Shown here one piece after another: positions 8,572 through 16,470 of a stretch of DNA of 20,367 nt. Every line of letters begins with the position of its first letter. Within the stretch, counting starts at the first letter, position 1. Position numbers and translations under genes: made by a program. Source of the DNA: an uncultured Collinsella sp. (lineage in GTDB: Bacteria > Actinomycetota > Coriobacteriia > Coriobacteriales > Coriobacteriaceae); the NCBI GenBank assembly GCA_902475375.1, contig CABRZC010000030.1, forward strand, positions 1-20,367, written 5' to 3'. The notes under the pieces were generated by a model. That model was not told where the DNA came from, did not search any database, and was given only the letters and a program-made list of their open reading frames with translations.

Positions 8572-9792
8572 GTGGGTAACCACTTCCGTACCTCCGGTGC
8601 GGGCGATGACGCCCCCAAGACGCAGCCAGGCGCCGCGGGCACTCGTTTCGCCACCCCGGATTCAGAGGATCAGCTGTTTAGCCCGATCCCCGCACAGCCG
8701 GCAGATCAGGCACAGCCGGCATCAGATCCCTTTGCCTACAATCCCACCAATGATGTCGAGCTTTCCGAGGCCGCGGGTTTTGAGCCCGTGCAGAAGGTGA
8801 CCGCTCGCGTGGATCAGCCCCAGGCGGACGGTGTTGCGCCGCAGCCTGTCATGGCCGGTATTCCCGATCCCATGGCTCCTGCGACTCCGGCGCCACAGCC
8901 TGCGCAGTCCGGTCTTTTTGCCGGTATTCCCGATCCTACGCAGCCCGCGGCTCCCGTAGTCGAGAGCGATCAGGCCGCCGAGGTCGCAAGCCTCGACAAT
9001 GCGCTCAACAACCCCGACTTTACGTCGGTGTTTGCGCCCATCGACCCGCAGGCCAGCCGTAAAAAGATGGCCAAGCAGGCCGGTGTCGAGCCCGTCATCC
9101 TTATGGAGCACGTCACCAAGATCTATCCGGCGCAGCCCAACAAGCCCGCACTCGACGACATCAACATCGAGATCTATCCTGGCGAGTTCGTCTTTTTGGT
9201 CGGTCACTCCGGCTCGGGTAAGACCACGTTGCTGTCGACGCTCAACCGCGACGTCAAGCCCACAAGCGGTCGCATTTTGGTCGCCGGCCAGGATCTCATG
9301 AAGATCAAGAACCGCAAGGTTCCGTTCCTGCGTCGTCAGATTGGCGCCGTGTTCCAGGACTTTAAGCTCCTGCCGCAAAAGACCGCCTACGAAAACGTGG
9401 CGTTTGCCCTGCAGTGCATCGGCAAGCCCAAGGGCGTCATTCGCAGCCAGGTGCCCGAGGTGCTGCGTCTGGTCGGTCTGGCCGACCAGATGGACTCGCT
9501 GCCCGATCAGCTTTCCGGTGGCGAGCAGCAGCGCGTGGCCGTTGCCCGCGCTATGGTCAACCGCCCGCCGCTGCTGATTTGCGACGAGCCCACGGGCAAC
9601 CTCGACCCGGCGATTTCGCTGGGCATCATGAAGCTGCTCGAGCGCATTAACCGCACCGGTACCACCGTGATCGTCGCTACGCACGACCGCGAGATGGTCG
9701 ATAGCATGCACCGTCGCGTGATCGCCCTCGAGGGCGGCCACGTAATCCGCGACCAGGAGAGGGGAGGTTACGGCAACTATGGCACCAACTAA
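8572..9792 (+). CDS. ftsE: Cell-division ABC ATPase FtsE with long N-terminal extension
   Basis: FtsE is the cytosolic ATPase that partners FtsX to control peptidoglycan hydrolases at the division site. The ABC domain fills residues ~173-395: Walker A GHSGSGKTT (211-219), Q-loop in AVFQDFKLLP, signature LSGGEQ (314-319), Walker B LLICDEP (334-340) and H-loop His371. The protein has 406 residues, whereas FtsE is usually about 225-230. The first ~172 residues are a low-complexity Pro/Ala/Gln-rich segment containing the repeated phrase AGIPDP (residues 95-100 and 117-122; a 17-bp DNA repeat at 8854-8870 and 8920-8936). The GTG start at 8572 is supported by AAGGAG at 8561-8566 and an extended -10 at 8518, so the extension appears genuine. 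The 3' end overlaps ftsX by 14 bases. Confidence 0.95.
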   Translation: MGNHFRTSGAGDDAPKTQPGAAGTRFATPDSEDQLFSPIPAQPADQAQPASDPFAYNPTNDVELSEAAGFEPVQKVTARVDQPQADGVAPQPVMAGIPDPMAPATPAPQPAQSGLFAGIPDPTQPAAPVVESDQAAEVASLDNALNNPDFTSVFAPIDPQASRKKMAKQAGVEPVILMEHVTKIYPAQPNKPALDDINIEIYPGEFVFLVGHSGSGKTTLLSTLNRDVKPTSGRILVAGQDLMKIKNRKVPFLRRQIGAVFQDFKLLPQKTAYENVAFALQCIGKPKGVIRSQVPEVLRLVGLADQMDSLPDQLSGGEQQRVAVARAMVNRPPLLICDEPTGNLDPAISLGIMKLLERINRTGTTVIVATHDREMVDSMHRRVIALEGGHVIRDQERGGYGNYGTN

Positions 9793-10699
9793 CGTGGGCT
9801 ACTCGCTCAAAGAGGCAATCAGCCACTTCTTCCGTAACTGGACCACCTCGCTCGGCGCCGTCATCACGATTTTCCTTTCGCTGTTTATCATCGGCCTGTT
9901 CATTATGGGTTCCGCGATGCTGAACTCCGTGATCGGCACCGTCGAGGATCAGGTCGTCATCAACGCCTTTATTAGCGATGATGCCGACCAGGCAGATGTT
10001 CAGGCCTTTGAGGCCGAGCTCAAGACGTGGAGCAACGTCAAGTCCGTGACGTACAAGGACAAGGACGACGCGCTGGCCGAGTACACGAGCAAGATGTCGG
10101 GTAACGCCGATGCCACCATGAGCGCGCTCGACGGTCAGAACCCGCTGCCGGCTTCGTTTGCCATCGAGATGGACGATCCGTCCATGGTCGAGAGCACGGC
10201 CCAGAAGCTCAAGAAGAACGCCGATTTTCAGAAGATCGCGGACGACGGCGACGTTAACGCGAGCGTTCTGTACGGCCAGGAGGAAGTGAGCCGCCTGTTC
10301 CAGGTGACCAACTACATCCGTATCGCCGCTGTGGTGCTCGTCGGCCTGCTGACCTTTATCGCGTTCATCTTCATTAACAACACGATTCGCCTGTCCATTA
10401 CGGCGCGTCGTCGCGAGATTGCGATTATGCGTCTGGTGGGCGCAAGCAACGGCTTCATTCGCGGGCCGTTCATTACCGAGGGCGTGCTGCAGGCCATTTT
10501 GGGCTCGCTGCTTTCCATCGGCGTGCTGGAGCTGCTTCGTAACCTGATGGTTCCGCGTCTGCAGGAGAGCATCGGCTGGATGTCGTTTGCGCTGCCGATG
10601 CAGTACTACCTGGTGACCTACGCCGCGCTGATTCTGGTCGGCGTCATTATCGGTCTCTTTGGTTCCGCCATCGCCATGCGCCGCTATCTGCGCGTGTAG
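9779..10699 (+). CDS. ftsX: Cell-division protein FtsX
   Basis: FtsX is the membrane partner of FtsE and passes ATPase-driven movements to extracellular peptidoglycan hydrolases. This 306-residue protein has the family topology: a cytoplasmic N-terminus with YSLKEAISHFFRNW, transmembrane segment 1 at about residues 24-48, an extracellular domain of ~125 residues, then three further segments at about 178-205, 228-255 and 276-300, with the FtsX permease motif RRREIAIMRLVGAS. Length is close to Bacillus FtsX. The ATG at 9779 lies inside the end of ftsE in another frame; GAGGGGAGG (9759-9767) serves as ribosome binding site. The overlap implies coupled translation of the complex. A terminator follows at 10724-10756. 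Confidence 0.96.
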   Translation: MAPTNVGYSLKEAISHFFRNWTTSLGAVITIFLSLFIIGLFIMGSAMLNSVIGTVEDQVVINAFISDDADQADVQAFEAELKTWSNVKSVTYKDKDDALAEYTSKMSGNADATMSALDGQNPLPASFAIEMDDPSMVESTAQKLKKNADFQKIADDGDVNASVLYGQEEVSRLFQVTNYIRIAAVVLVGLLTFIAFIFINNTIRLSITARRREIAIMRLVGASNGFIRGPFITEGVLQAILGSLLSIGVLELLRNLMVPRLQESIGWMSFALPMQYYLVTYAALILVGVIIGLFGSAIAMRRYLRV

Positions 10700-10723
10700 G
10701 CGTGCTTGGAATTCGTTCCTTCA

Positions 10724-10756
10724 ACGGGTCGTCTCTTTTGGGGCGGCCCGTTTTTT
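10724..10756 (+). terminator. Rho-independent terminator after ftsX
   Basis: ACGGGTCG (10724-10731) pairs with CGGCCCGT (10744-10751), 8 bp with one G-U, followed by a T6 run (10751-10756). It sits 25 bp after the ftsX stop. The T run overlaps the rnr -35 region. Confidence 0.85.
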
Positions 10757-10783
10757 GTCCCCTAGGGATCATTTGGGTAGACT
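10755..10783 (+). promoter_or_regulatory. Promoter of rnr
   Basis: TTGTCC (10755-10760) and TAGACT (10778-10783) are separated by exactly 17 bp. Transcription would start near 10790, about 30 bp before the rnr ATG. This is the best two-box promoter in the window. Confidence 0.65.
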
Positions 10784-10821
10784 CTTGGGGTGTAAACGGC
10801 CATCGATAGTAAGGAGGCGCC

Positions 10822-12957
10822 ATGGGGCGCAATAACAAGCATAAGCGTGGAGCTCGCAATAAGCGCGGGCCGGTGCGCAGCGAGCGTCGCCCGAGTCTGA
10901 CCGGACGCGTGCTGCTCCATGAGCATAGCGCCTATGTTGTAACCGAAAACGGCGACTACAAGGTCATGGGCCGCGGCAAGCGCGAGATTATGGACGGCGA
11001 TACCGTTGCCGTGAGCATTAAGAACAGCCCGCATGGCGAGCGACGCGCCGTAATTGAGGGCGTCGTTGAGCGTGCGGCCATTAGTGTGGTGGGCACGTAT
11101 CAGACCGCCGGCCCGCTCGGGGTGATCGAGCCGCTTGATTCTCGCCTTAAGGCCGATTTCTTTATTCTGCCGGAGGACACCTCGGCGGAGCGCTTGGGCG
11201 TTCATCCGGGTGATGCGGTCGTCGCACGCATTCTGACATATCCGACGCGCCTGGAATCGGGCACCGTGACGATCGAGCGCCGTATTGGCGGCGATGATGC
11301 GCCCGATTTGGGCGTTCAGTATGTGATGGCGCGCTATGGCTATACCGATACGTATCCCGAGGCCGCGCTAGCCGAGGCCGAGGCACTTTCGCTCGATGTG
11401 GTCTCGGCGCTCAAGGACCCGCTCCGCCGAGACCTGCGCGACCGCTTTGTCATCACGATTGACCCGGTCGACGCGCGCGACTTTGACGACGCCATCTCGC
11501 TGGAGCGCACGCCCGAGGGTGGCTACAAGCTGGGTGTCCATATTGCCGACGTTTCGCACTATGTTGCCTGGGACGGACATATCGATCTGGAAGCCCGCCA
11601 TCGCACGACATCGGTGTATCTTGCCGATCGCGTGCTGCCCATGTTGCCCGAGCGCCTGTCGAACGATTTGTGCTCGCTGCGTCCCGACGAGGACCGTCTA
11701 GCGTTTACCGTCGACATTGAGCTCGACGCGCAGGGTCGCGTGCGCCATTACGATCCCTATCCCAGCGTGATCCGCTCGCGCGTGCGCATGGACTACGATG
11801 GCGCCGAGGCGCTGCTGGTACGTGCCGGTGCGGTGGAGTATTCGGTGCTGGAGGGTGCCGCCGAGGATGTTGCCGCGGTTGAAGCCTCGCGCGAGGAAGC
11901 GCTCGAGCGCGGGCTTGCGTGCGAGGAAACCGCTCGCGGCTATAACGTCGACTTGGGGGATTTCCTCGTAGCTGCCAACGAGCTCGCCGAGCTTCGCCGT
12001 CGTATTCGTCGCGCACGCGGTTCGGTCGACTTTGATACGGCCGAGATCCGTGCGCTGTTGGATGAGGACGGTGTGCCCGTGCAGATTGTGGCCCGTGAGC
12101 GCTCGTGCGCCACGTCGCTGATTGAGGAAGCCATGCTGCTGGCCAACGAGTGCGTGGCGGAGTGGCTGGCCGACCGCGATATCGAGGCCTGCTATCGCGT
12201 ACACGACGATCCCAGCCCCGACAGCCTGCACGGTGCCGCCGTGGCGCTGGCACAGCTGGGTATCATCGATGACCGTCGCGCGTCCGGCATTGCTCTGGGA
12301 AGCCCCGATGAGCTGCAGGCGGCGGTTGATGCCGCAGCCGGTACGGCCAACGCGCCGCTCGTCAACACGCTGCTGCTGCGCAGTATGCAGCGCGCACTGT
12401 ACAAGCCGCGCAACGAGGGCCACTTTGCACTTGCCGCGCCGTGCTATTGCCACTTTACGAGTCCCATTCGCCGCTATCCCGACCTGGTGGTGCATCGCGT
12501 GCTCAAGTTGCAGCTGGCCTACGAGCGGCTGGGCGGCAAGGACGCCTTGGTGCGTACGCCGCGGCTGATCGGTAAGGGTCGCGAGTCCCTGCCGCGCATC
12601 CTGCCGCAAATCTGCCGCGCGTGCAGCGATGCCGAGCGTGCGGCCGATGCCGCCAGCCATGCGACGCAAAAGATCAAGATTGCCCAGTACTACGAGGACC
12701 GCCTGGGTGAGCGCTATGCCGGAACGATCTCGTGGGTCAGCAGCATGGGCCTCTTTGTGCGCCTGGATCTGACACAGGTTGAGGGTTTGGTTTCGATCAA
12801 GAGTCTGGGCAACGAGTGGTTCGAGTTTGATGAGGACGCGCTCACGCTCACGGGCGCCGACACGGGGACTCGCTATGAGCTGGGGCAGCCTGTGATCATC
12901 GAGGTCTCGCGCGTCAACACCACGCGCGGGCACTTGGATTTCAGGCTTATTCATTAG
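10822..12957 (+). CDS. rnr: Ribonuclease R (RNase II/RNB family exoribonuclease)
   Basis: A processive 3'-5' exoribonuclease that degrades structured RNA and takes part in rRNA and tmRNA-linked turnover. The 711-residue protein has an N-terminal basic tail (KHKRGARNKRGPVRSERR), cold-shock-like RNA-binding domains to about residue 190, the RNB catalytic domain at about 200-545 and a C-terminal S1 domain at about 630-711. The catalytic metal ligands are seen in DPVDARDFDDA: Asp214, Asp220, Asp222 and Asp223, spaced as in E. coli RNase R. The N-terminal helix-turn-helix domain and the lysine-rich C-terminal tail of the E. coli enzyme are missing; the basic tail is at the other end. The ATG at 10822 follows AAGGAGG. 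smpB, often nearby in other genomes, is not next to it. Confidence 0.95.
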   Translation: MGRNNKHKRGARNKRGPVRSERRPSLTGRVLLHEHSAYVVTENGDYKVMGRGKREIMDGDTVAVSIKNSPHGERRAVIEGVVERAAISVVGTYQTAGPLGVIEPLDSRLKADFFILPEDTSAERLGVHPGDAVVARILTYPTRLESGTVTIERRIGGDDAPDLGVQYVMARYGYTDTYPEAALAEAEALSLDVVSALKDPLRRDLRDRFVITIDPVDARDFDDAISLERTPEGGYKLGVHIADVSHYVAWDGHIDLEARHRTTSVYLADRVLPMLPERLSNDLCSLRPDEDRLAFTVDIELDAQGRVRHYDPYPSVIRSRVRMDYDGAEALLVRAGAVEYSVLEGAAEDVAAVEASREEALERGLACEETARGYNVDLGDFLVAANELAELRRRIRRARGSVDFDTAEIRALLDEDGVPVQIVARERSCATSLIEEAMLLANECVAEWLADRDIEACYRVHDDPSPDSLHGAAVALAQLGIIDDRRASGIALGSPDELQAAVDAAAGTANAPLVNTLLLRSMQRALYKPRNEGHFALAAPCYCHFTSPIRRYPDLVVHRVLKLQLAYERLGGKDALVRTPRLIGKGRESLPRILPQICRACSDAERAADAASHATQKIKIAQYYEDRLGERYAGTISWVSSMGLFVRLDLTQVEGLVSIKSLGNEWFEFDEDALTLTGADTGTRYELGQPVIIEVSRVNTTRGHLDFRLIH

Positions 12958-12985
12958 CCGGAATTTGGTGATTCATAGAGAACGG

Positions 12986-13011
12986 GGCGGTCTTTTGGGG
13001 CCGCCTTTTTT
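12986..13011 (+). terminator. Rho-independent terminator after rnr
   Basis: GGCGGTC (12986-12992) pairs with GGCCGCC (12999-13005), 7 bp with one G-U, followed by T6 (13006-13011). It lies 28 bp after the rnr stop. Confidence 0.85.
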
Positions 13012-13057
13012 GTGGCGGCTCAATCGTCTTGACGCTCGCGCGCTTGCGTCTTCCGCC

Positions 13058-13066
13058 TGCTATAGG
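13058..13066 (+). promoter_or_regulatory. Candidate extended -10 for the recombinase gene
   Basis: TGC-TATAGG is an extended -10 type box 65 bp before the recombinase ATG. No -35 stands out at the right spacing (a TTGACG lies at 13029 but 26 bp away). The transcript would start just before the hairpin at 13074-13111. Confidence 0.4.
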
Positions 13067-13073
13067 GGAGATA

Positions 13074-13111
13074 AAACCTACCAAAATAAACCTGTCCCTT
13101 TTTGGAGGTTT
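13074..13111 (+). repeat. Leader inverted repeat holding dispersed repeat copy 2
   Basis: AAACCT plus CCAAAA (13074-13086, one bulged A) pairs with TTTTGG plus AGGTTT (13100-13111), a 12-bp helix. It contains 13088-13105, which matches window positions 1-18 at 17 of 18 bases. The GGAGG at 13104-13108 is part of the stem. It could be a leader hairpin or a recombination site for the adjacent serine recombinase. Confidence 0.55.
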
Positions 13112-13130
13112 ACGAGAGAGCGGGGATGAG

Positions 13131-13736
13131 ATGACAACGGTGTACGGGTATGCGCGGGTGAGCTCGCGTGATCAAAATCTGAATCGGCAGCTGGATGCGC
13201 TGGGCGCCTATGGCGTGGAACCGGCGAATATCTTTGCCGATCATGCGAGTGGCAAGGACTTCGATCGACCGCGGTATCGCGAGCTGCTGTGCGCGTTGGA
13301 TTCCGGTGATGTACTGGTGGTACTTTCCATTGATCGGCTGGGCCGTAACTACAGCGAGATCCTCGAGGAATGGCGGTGCATAACCAAAGAGCTCGGCGCC
13401 GCCATCGTGGTGCTGGACATGCCATTGCTCGACACGCGCGCCAGAGACTGTGGTGGGTCGGACGTGACGAGTGCGTTGATTGCCGATATTGTTTTGCAGC
13501 TGCTGAGCTATGTGGCGCAGGTGGAGCGCGAGAACATTCACCGGCGCCAAGCCGAGGGCATTGCGGCGGCGCGAGCGCGCGGCGTGCGCTTTGGCCGGCC
13601 CCGCAAGCCCTGTCCTCCGCAATTCGAGCTGGTGCGCGATACCTACGAGGCGGGTGATATCACGCGGAGCCAGGCGGCAAAGCGGCTGGGCGTGTGCGTG
13701 GGGACGTTCGATCGCTGGATGCGCGAGGCGGGGTAG
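13131..13736 (+). CDS. Serine recombinase (resolvase/invertase family)
   Basis: A 201-residue site-specific recombinase. The N-terminal catalytic domain opens with YGYARVSSRDQN; Ser11 is the likely nucleophile, aligned with the first Ser of the resolvase YARVS motif. Further family blocks are FADHASGKDFDRPRY, LVVLSIDRLGRNYSEI and the long helix region VAQVERENIHRRQAEGI. A C-terminal helix-turn-helix (about residues 178-201, SQAAKRLGVCVGTFDRW) would bind the crossover site. Length fits small invertases and resolvases. The ATG at 13131 begins the conserved domain; the frame stays open to 13029 but the upstream part has no family similarity. The ribosome binding site is weak (GGGGATGAG). No transposase or integrated element is evident around it, so its substrate is unknown; candidates are the short repeats near it. 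Confidence 0.92.
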   Translation: MTTVYGYARVSSRDQNLNRQLDALGAYGVEPANIFADHASGKDFDRPRYRELLCALDSGDVLVVLSIDRLGRNYSEILEEWRCITKELGAAIVVLDMPLLDTRARDCGGSDVTSALIADIVLQLLSYVAQVERENIHRRQAEGIAAARARGVRFGRPRKPCPPQFELVRDTYEAGDITRSQAAKRLGVCVGTFDRWMREAG

Positions 13737-13805
13737 GGGTTTGCGTCGCTTTGTCGCTTCCTGTTGCGATTCAAATTTTGATACGGTGACGATGCCATTT
13801 GGGGC

Positions 13806-13811
13806 TACACT
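13806..13811 (+). promoter_or_regulatory. Candidate -10 for the VanZ-like gene
   Basis: TACACT is a 4/6 match to TATAAT, 30 bp before the TTG start. No clear -35 is present. Confidence 0.35.
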
Positions 13812-13841
13812 CGCTGATATTCAAAAAAAGGAGGTTGGCCC

Positions 13842-14423
13842 TTGGCGCGCGTAAAACAAATAATCGGATGGACCGCGATCGTTCTGTTCGCTGCAACGCT
13901 GGCGGGCATCTGGGTGCTGACGGAGCAAAATGCGGTGGAGACGTCGTTGCTGAGCGAGTCCACCGCGCGTGTGGTGGAGGGTCAGGCTACGGGCGTACAG
14001 GCAGCCGATGCCACGGGTGAAGCTCAGACGGAGAACGGAATGACCGGGGGCACCGATTCGGCTGCCTCGAATGTACGGTCTGGCCGACTTGCTTCCATTC
14101 GCATGTGGGTGGGCACGAACGTCCGTCGCGTTGCCCATACCGTAGAGTTTTTCTTCGTCGGATTGTTCGCCTCGGTGGTCGTGGTTTGCCTTTCCAGGCG
14201 TCCGTGGAGCGTATGCTCCCGTTGCCTGCCCGTATTGCTATTTTGCGCCGCCTGTTCCATTGGCGACCAGGTGCATAAGATCTTTGTTCCCGGCAGGCAT
14301 TTCGACGTTATCGATTTAGGATTCGATGCTGCGGGCTATGTCGCCGCGATGCTGTTGGTATTGCTGGCAGCGGCGTTGGTGCGCCATGCGACTCGGCCGA
14401 TCGGCGCCCATGCGAGGCGCTAG
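13842..14423 (+). CDS. VanZ-like family membrane protein
   Basis: A 193-residue membrane protein. It has an N-terminal transmembrane segment (about residues 8-27), a ~65-residue Ala/Thr/Gly-rich segment likely outside the membrane, then three hydrophobic segments (about 100-120, 126-141, 160-182). The VanZ-like signature is seen in RRVAHTVEFFFVGLFA and in DQVHKIFVPGRHFDVIDLGFDAAGY, which matches the family pattern DE-H-FVPGR-x-DVxDxxxDxxG. Some VanZ homologues give teicoplanin resistance, but most are uncharacterised. The TTG start is supported by AAAGGAGG (13827-13834) seven bases upstream; no ATG with a comparable site exists. It ends with a strong terminator (14505-14530), so it is not part of the downstream mur operon. 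Confidence 0.8.
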   Translation: MARVKQIIGWTAIVLFAATLAGIWVLTEQNAVETSLLSESTARVVEGQATGVQAADATGEAQTENGMTGGTDSAASNVRSGRLASIRMWVGTNVRRVAHTVEFFFVGLFASVVVVCLSRRPWSVCSRCLPVLLFCAACSIGDQVHKIFVPGRHFDVIDLGFDAAGYVAAMLLVLLAAALVRHATRPIGAHARR

Positions 14424-14504
14424 CCGGTAACAAACTCGTTTCTGATAATGCGACCTTGTTGAATTATTTTGTGTCGCGCGTATTTCCGAGCGGTCGGATT
14501 TGAG

Positions 14505-14530
14505 GGGCGAGCGGTAGAACGCTCGCCCTT
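14505..14530 (+). terminator. Terminator after the VanZ-like gene
   Basis: GGGCGAGCG (14505-14513) and CGCTCGCCC (14520-14528) form a perfect 9-bp stem with a 6-nt loop, followed by TTT (14529-14531). It separates the VanZ-like gene from the mur operon. Confidence 0.8.
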
Positions 14531-14554
14531 TGTGCGCCACGATGCGGCACAATG

Positions 14555-14581
14555 TACCGTATAAGCTGTTTATATCCGGTA
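14555..14581. promoter_or_regulatory. Candidate MurR operator
   Basis: TACCGTATAA (14555-14564) is mirrored by TTATATCCGGTA (14570-14581), an imperfect palindrome with one extra base in the right arm. It contains TATAAG and TATATC, either of which could serve as a -10. It lies 46 bp before the regulator start, where an RpiR-type autoregulator would bind. MurNAc-6P would be the expected inducer by analogy with E. coli MurR. Confidence 0.45.
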
Positions 14582-14627
14582 CGAATCGTTCGTTGGTCTT
14601 TAATTCTTCTCAACGGAGGTGTTTGAG

Positions 14628-15479
14628 ATGGCAAACGGATTGCTTTTAAGGCTTCGCGAGCGCGAGCTCAGCGCGAGTCCGGCGGAACGCAATGTCATCG
14701 CATACGTGAGCGCTCATCCGCACGAGGTGGTCGGGCTGTCCGTCCGCAGTCTTGCCGACGCCACGTTCTCCTCGCCCTCGAGCATTTTGCGTTTTTGCAA
14801 GCGCTTGGGTTTTGCGGGCTACAAGGAGTTCCAGCGCGAACTGATTGCCGAGCTGGCGCTCTTGGGTGACAAGAAAGACGTTGCCCTCGAGGACATCTCC
14901 ATGGACGACAGCGTCGAACGTATCGTGGGGAAGGTGATGAAAAGCAACGTGCGCACGATCGAGGCGACGGCGCGAACGCTCGATTACACCGTCTTGGAGC
15001 GATGCGCGGCCCTTCTTAAGCGGGCACGCGCGGTCAATCTGTTCGGTATCGGTGCCTCTCGTTTGGTCGCGCACGATCTGGCGCAAAAGCTCATGCGTGT
15101 CGACAAAGAGTGCCATCTGTACGACGACTGGCATGATCAGCTCTTGTGTGCCAAGAACATGCATGAGGGCGATATGGCAATTGCCTTTAGCTACTCGGGC
15201 TTAACGCAAGAAGTGCTGGACTGCACCGTCGAGGCTCAACGTCACAACTGTCCCGTTGTGGCCGTGACCAAAGTAGATGGGTCGTCCAAGCTTGCCGCCA
15301 TGGCCGATGCCGTGCTCGGCGTCGCTGCAAGCGAGCCCTTGGTCCGCAGCGGTGCCATGGCTTCGCGTATGGCCCAGCTTATGGTTGTCGATGCCCTGTA
15401 CGCTGCTTACGTTGCCAGCGACTACGAGCGGGCGACGCATGTCATTAAGCAAAACTACATCGAGAAACAGGAAAGATGA
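14628..15479 (+). CDS. MurR/RpiR-family transcriptional regulator
   Basis: A 283-residue RpiR-type regulator. The N-terminal helix-turn-helix domain (about residues 1-75) includes SVRSLADATFSSPSSILRFCKRLGFAGYKEF. The C-terminal SIS sugar-phosphate-binding domain (about 120-255) includes VNLFGIGASRLVAHDLAQKL and FSYSGLTQEVL. SIS regulators sense phosphosugars. Its place immediately upstream of murQ and murP points to MurNAc-6P, as for MurR of E. coli, but sequence alone cannot show whether it represses or activates. The ATG at 14628 is chosen with GGAGG (14615-14619) at 8-nt spacing; the GTG at 14619 overlaps that site and is rejected. The gap to murQ is 10 bp, indicating one transcript. Confidence 0.9.
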   Translation: MANGLLLRLRERELSASPAERNVIAYVSAHPHEVVGLSVRSLADATFSSPSSILRFCKRLGFAGYKEFQRELIAELALLGDKKDVALEDISMDDSVERIVGKVMKSNVRTIEATARTLDYTVLERCAALLKRARAVNLFGIGASRLVAHDLAQKLMRVDKECHLYDDWHDQLLCAKNMHEGDMAIAFSYSGLTQEVLDCTVEAQRHNCPVVAVTKVDGSSKLAAMADAVLGVAASEPLVRSGAMASRMAQLMVVDALYAAYVASDYERATHVIKQNYIEKQER

Positions 15480-15489
15480 GGTGAATGAA

Positions 15490-16413
15490 ATGCTCGATTT
15501 AACAAAATTCACGACCGAACAGCGTAATCAAAGGTCAATGGACCTCGATACAATGACATCGCTGCAAATCGTCACGACGATGAACGATGAGGATCTTCGT
15601 GCCGTTCAGTCGGTCACGAAAGTGTTGCCCCAGGTTGCCACAGCAATTGACTGGGCTGCTGAGGCACTCGAGCGCGGCGGGCGCGTCTTTTACATGGGTG
15701 CAGGCACCAGTGGTCGTCTGGGCGTGCTCGACGCTTCGGAGTGCCCGCCCACGTTTGGTGTGTCACCCGATCTGATTGTCGGGCTCATTGCCGGAGGCGA
15801 GACGGCGTTTATCAAGGCTGTCGAAGGTGCCGAAGACGGCGAGGAGCTTGGCGCGAGCGACCTGCGGGAGCGTGGACTTTCGGACAAGGATCTTGTCGTT
15901 GGCCTGGCAGCAAGCGGTCGTACTCCCTATGTGGTGGGCGGCCTTGTGTACGCCAAAGCAACTGGGTGCAAGACCATCGCAATTGCCTGTAACCAAGGGT
16001 CGAAGATCGGGGAGAGTGCAGATCTTGCCATTGAGCCCGTGCCCGGTCCCGAGGTGCTGACCGGCTCAACGAGGCTCAAGGCGGGAACGGTCCAAAAGCT
16101 CATTCTCAATATGATTTCGACCGGTGCCATGGTCAAGATTGGCAAGGTGTACCGAAACCTGATGGTCGATGTGCAGCAGACGAACGAGAAGTTGGTGGTG
16201 CGCGGCCAGAACATCGTGATGGAGGCGACCGGCTGCACGCGCGAGCGCGCTGTTCAGGCGCTTGTAGATGCCGGCGGCCACGTAAAGACCGCTATTGTCT
16301 CGGTGCTGCTGGACTGCGATGTCGAGCAGGCTGCGGTGGCTCTCGAGCGGGCGCGCGGCCATGTCCGTGCTGCGGTGAGTGGCCATGAGAAGGGCAACGC
16401 CGATGCCCAATAG
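15490..16413 (+). CDS. murQ: N-acetylmuramic acid 6-phosphate etherase
   Basis: MurQ removes the D-lactyl ether from MurNAc-6P, giving GlcNAc-6P and D-lactate, a cytosolic step of peptidoglycan recycling. The 307-residue protein aligns along its length with E. coli MurQ (298 aa): FYMGAGTSGRLGVLDASECPPTFGV (SIS fold with the Glu of ECPPT), VEGAEDGEELG (the second catalytic Glu region), GLAASGRTPYV, STRLKAGTVQKLILNM and NLMVDVQQTNEKL. The ATG at 15490 has GAGGTGA (15478-15484) five bases upstream. A GTG at 15481 in the same frame would add three residues and is less likely. It lies between the regulator gene and murP in one operon. Confidence 0.97.
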   Translation: MLDLTKFTTEQRNQRSMDLDTMTSLQIVTTMNDEDLRAVQSVTKVLPQVATAIDWAAEALERGGRVFYMGAGTSGRLGVLDASECPPTFGVSPDLIVGLIAGGETAFIKAVEGAEDGEELGASDLRERGLSDKDLVVGLAASGRTPYVVGGLVYAKATGCKTIAIACNQGSKIGESADLAIEPVPGPEVLTGSTRLKAGTVQKLILNMISTGAMVKIGKVYRNLMVDVQQTNEKLVVRGQNIVMEATGCTRERAVQALVDAGGHVKTAIVSVLLDCDVEQAAVALERARGHVRAAVSGHEKGNADAQ

Positions 16414-16470
16414 GTGCACGGCGTGAGCAGATATGACATCAAGAAGAGATACCCAATACAAGGAGGAGTT

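Noticed and set aside
11698..12954. 418-codon minus-strand open frame opposite rnr
   Set aside because: Exactly antiparallel to conserved RNase R; no recognisable domains.
13029..13130. N-terminal extension of the serine recombinase to 13029
   Set aside because: The extension has no ribosome binding site, runs through the leader hairpin and has no family similarity; the conserved YGYARVSS block begins right after the ATG at 13131.
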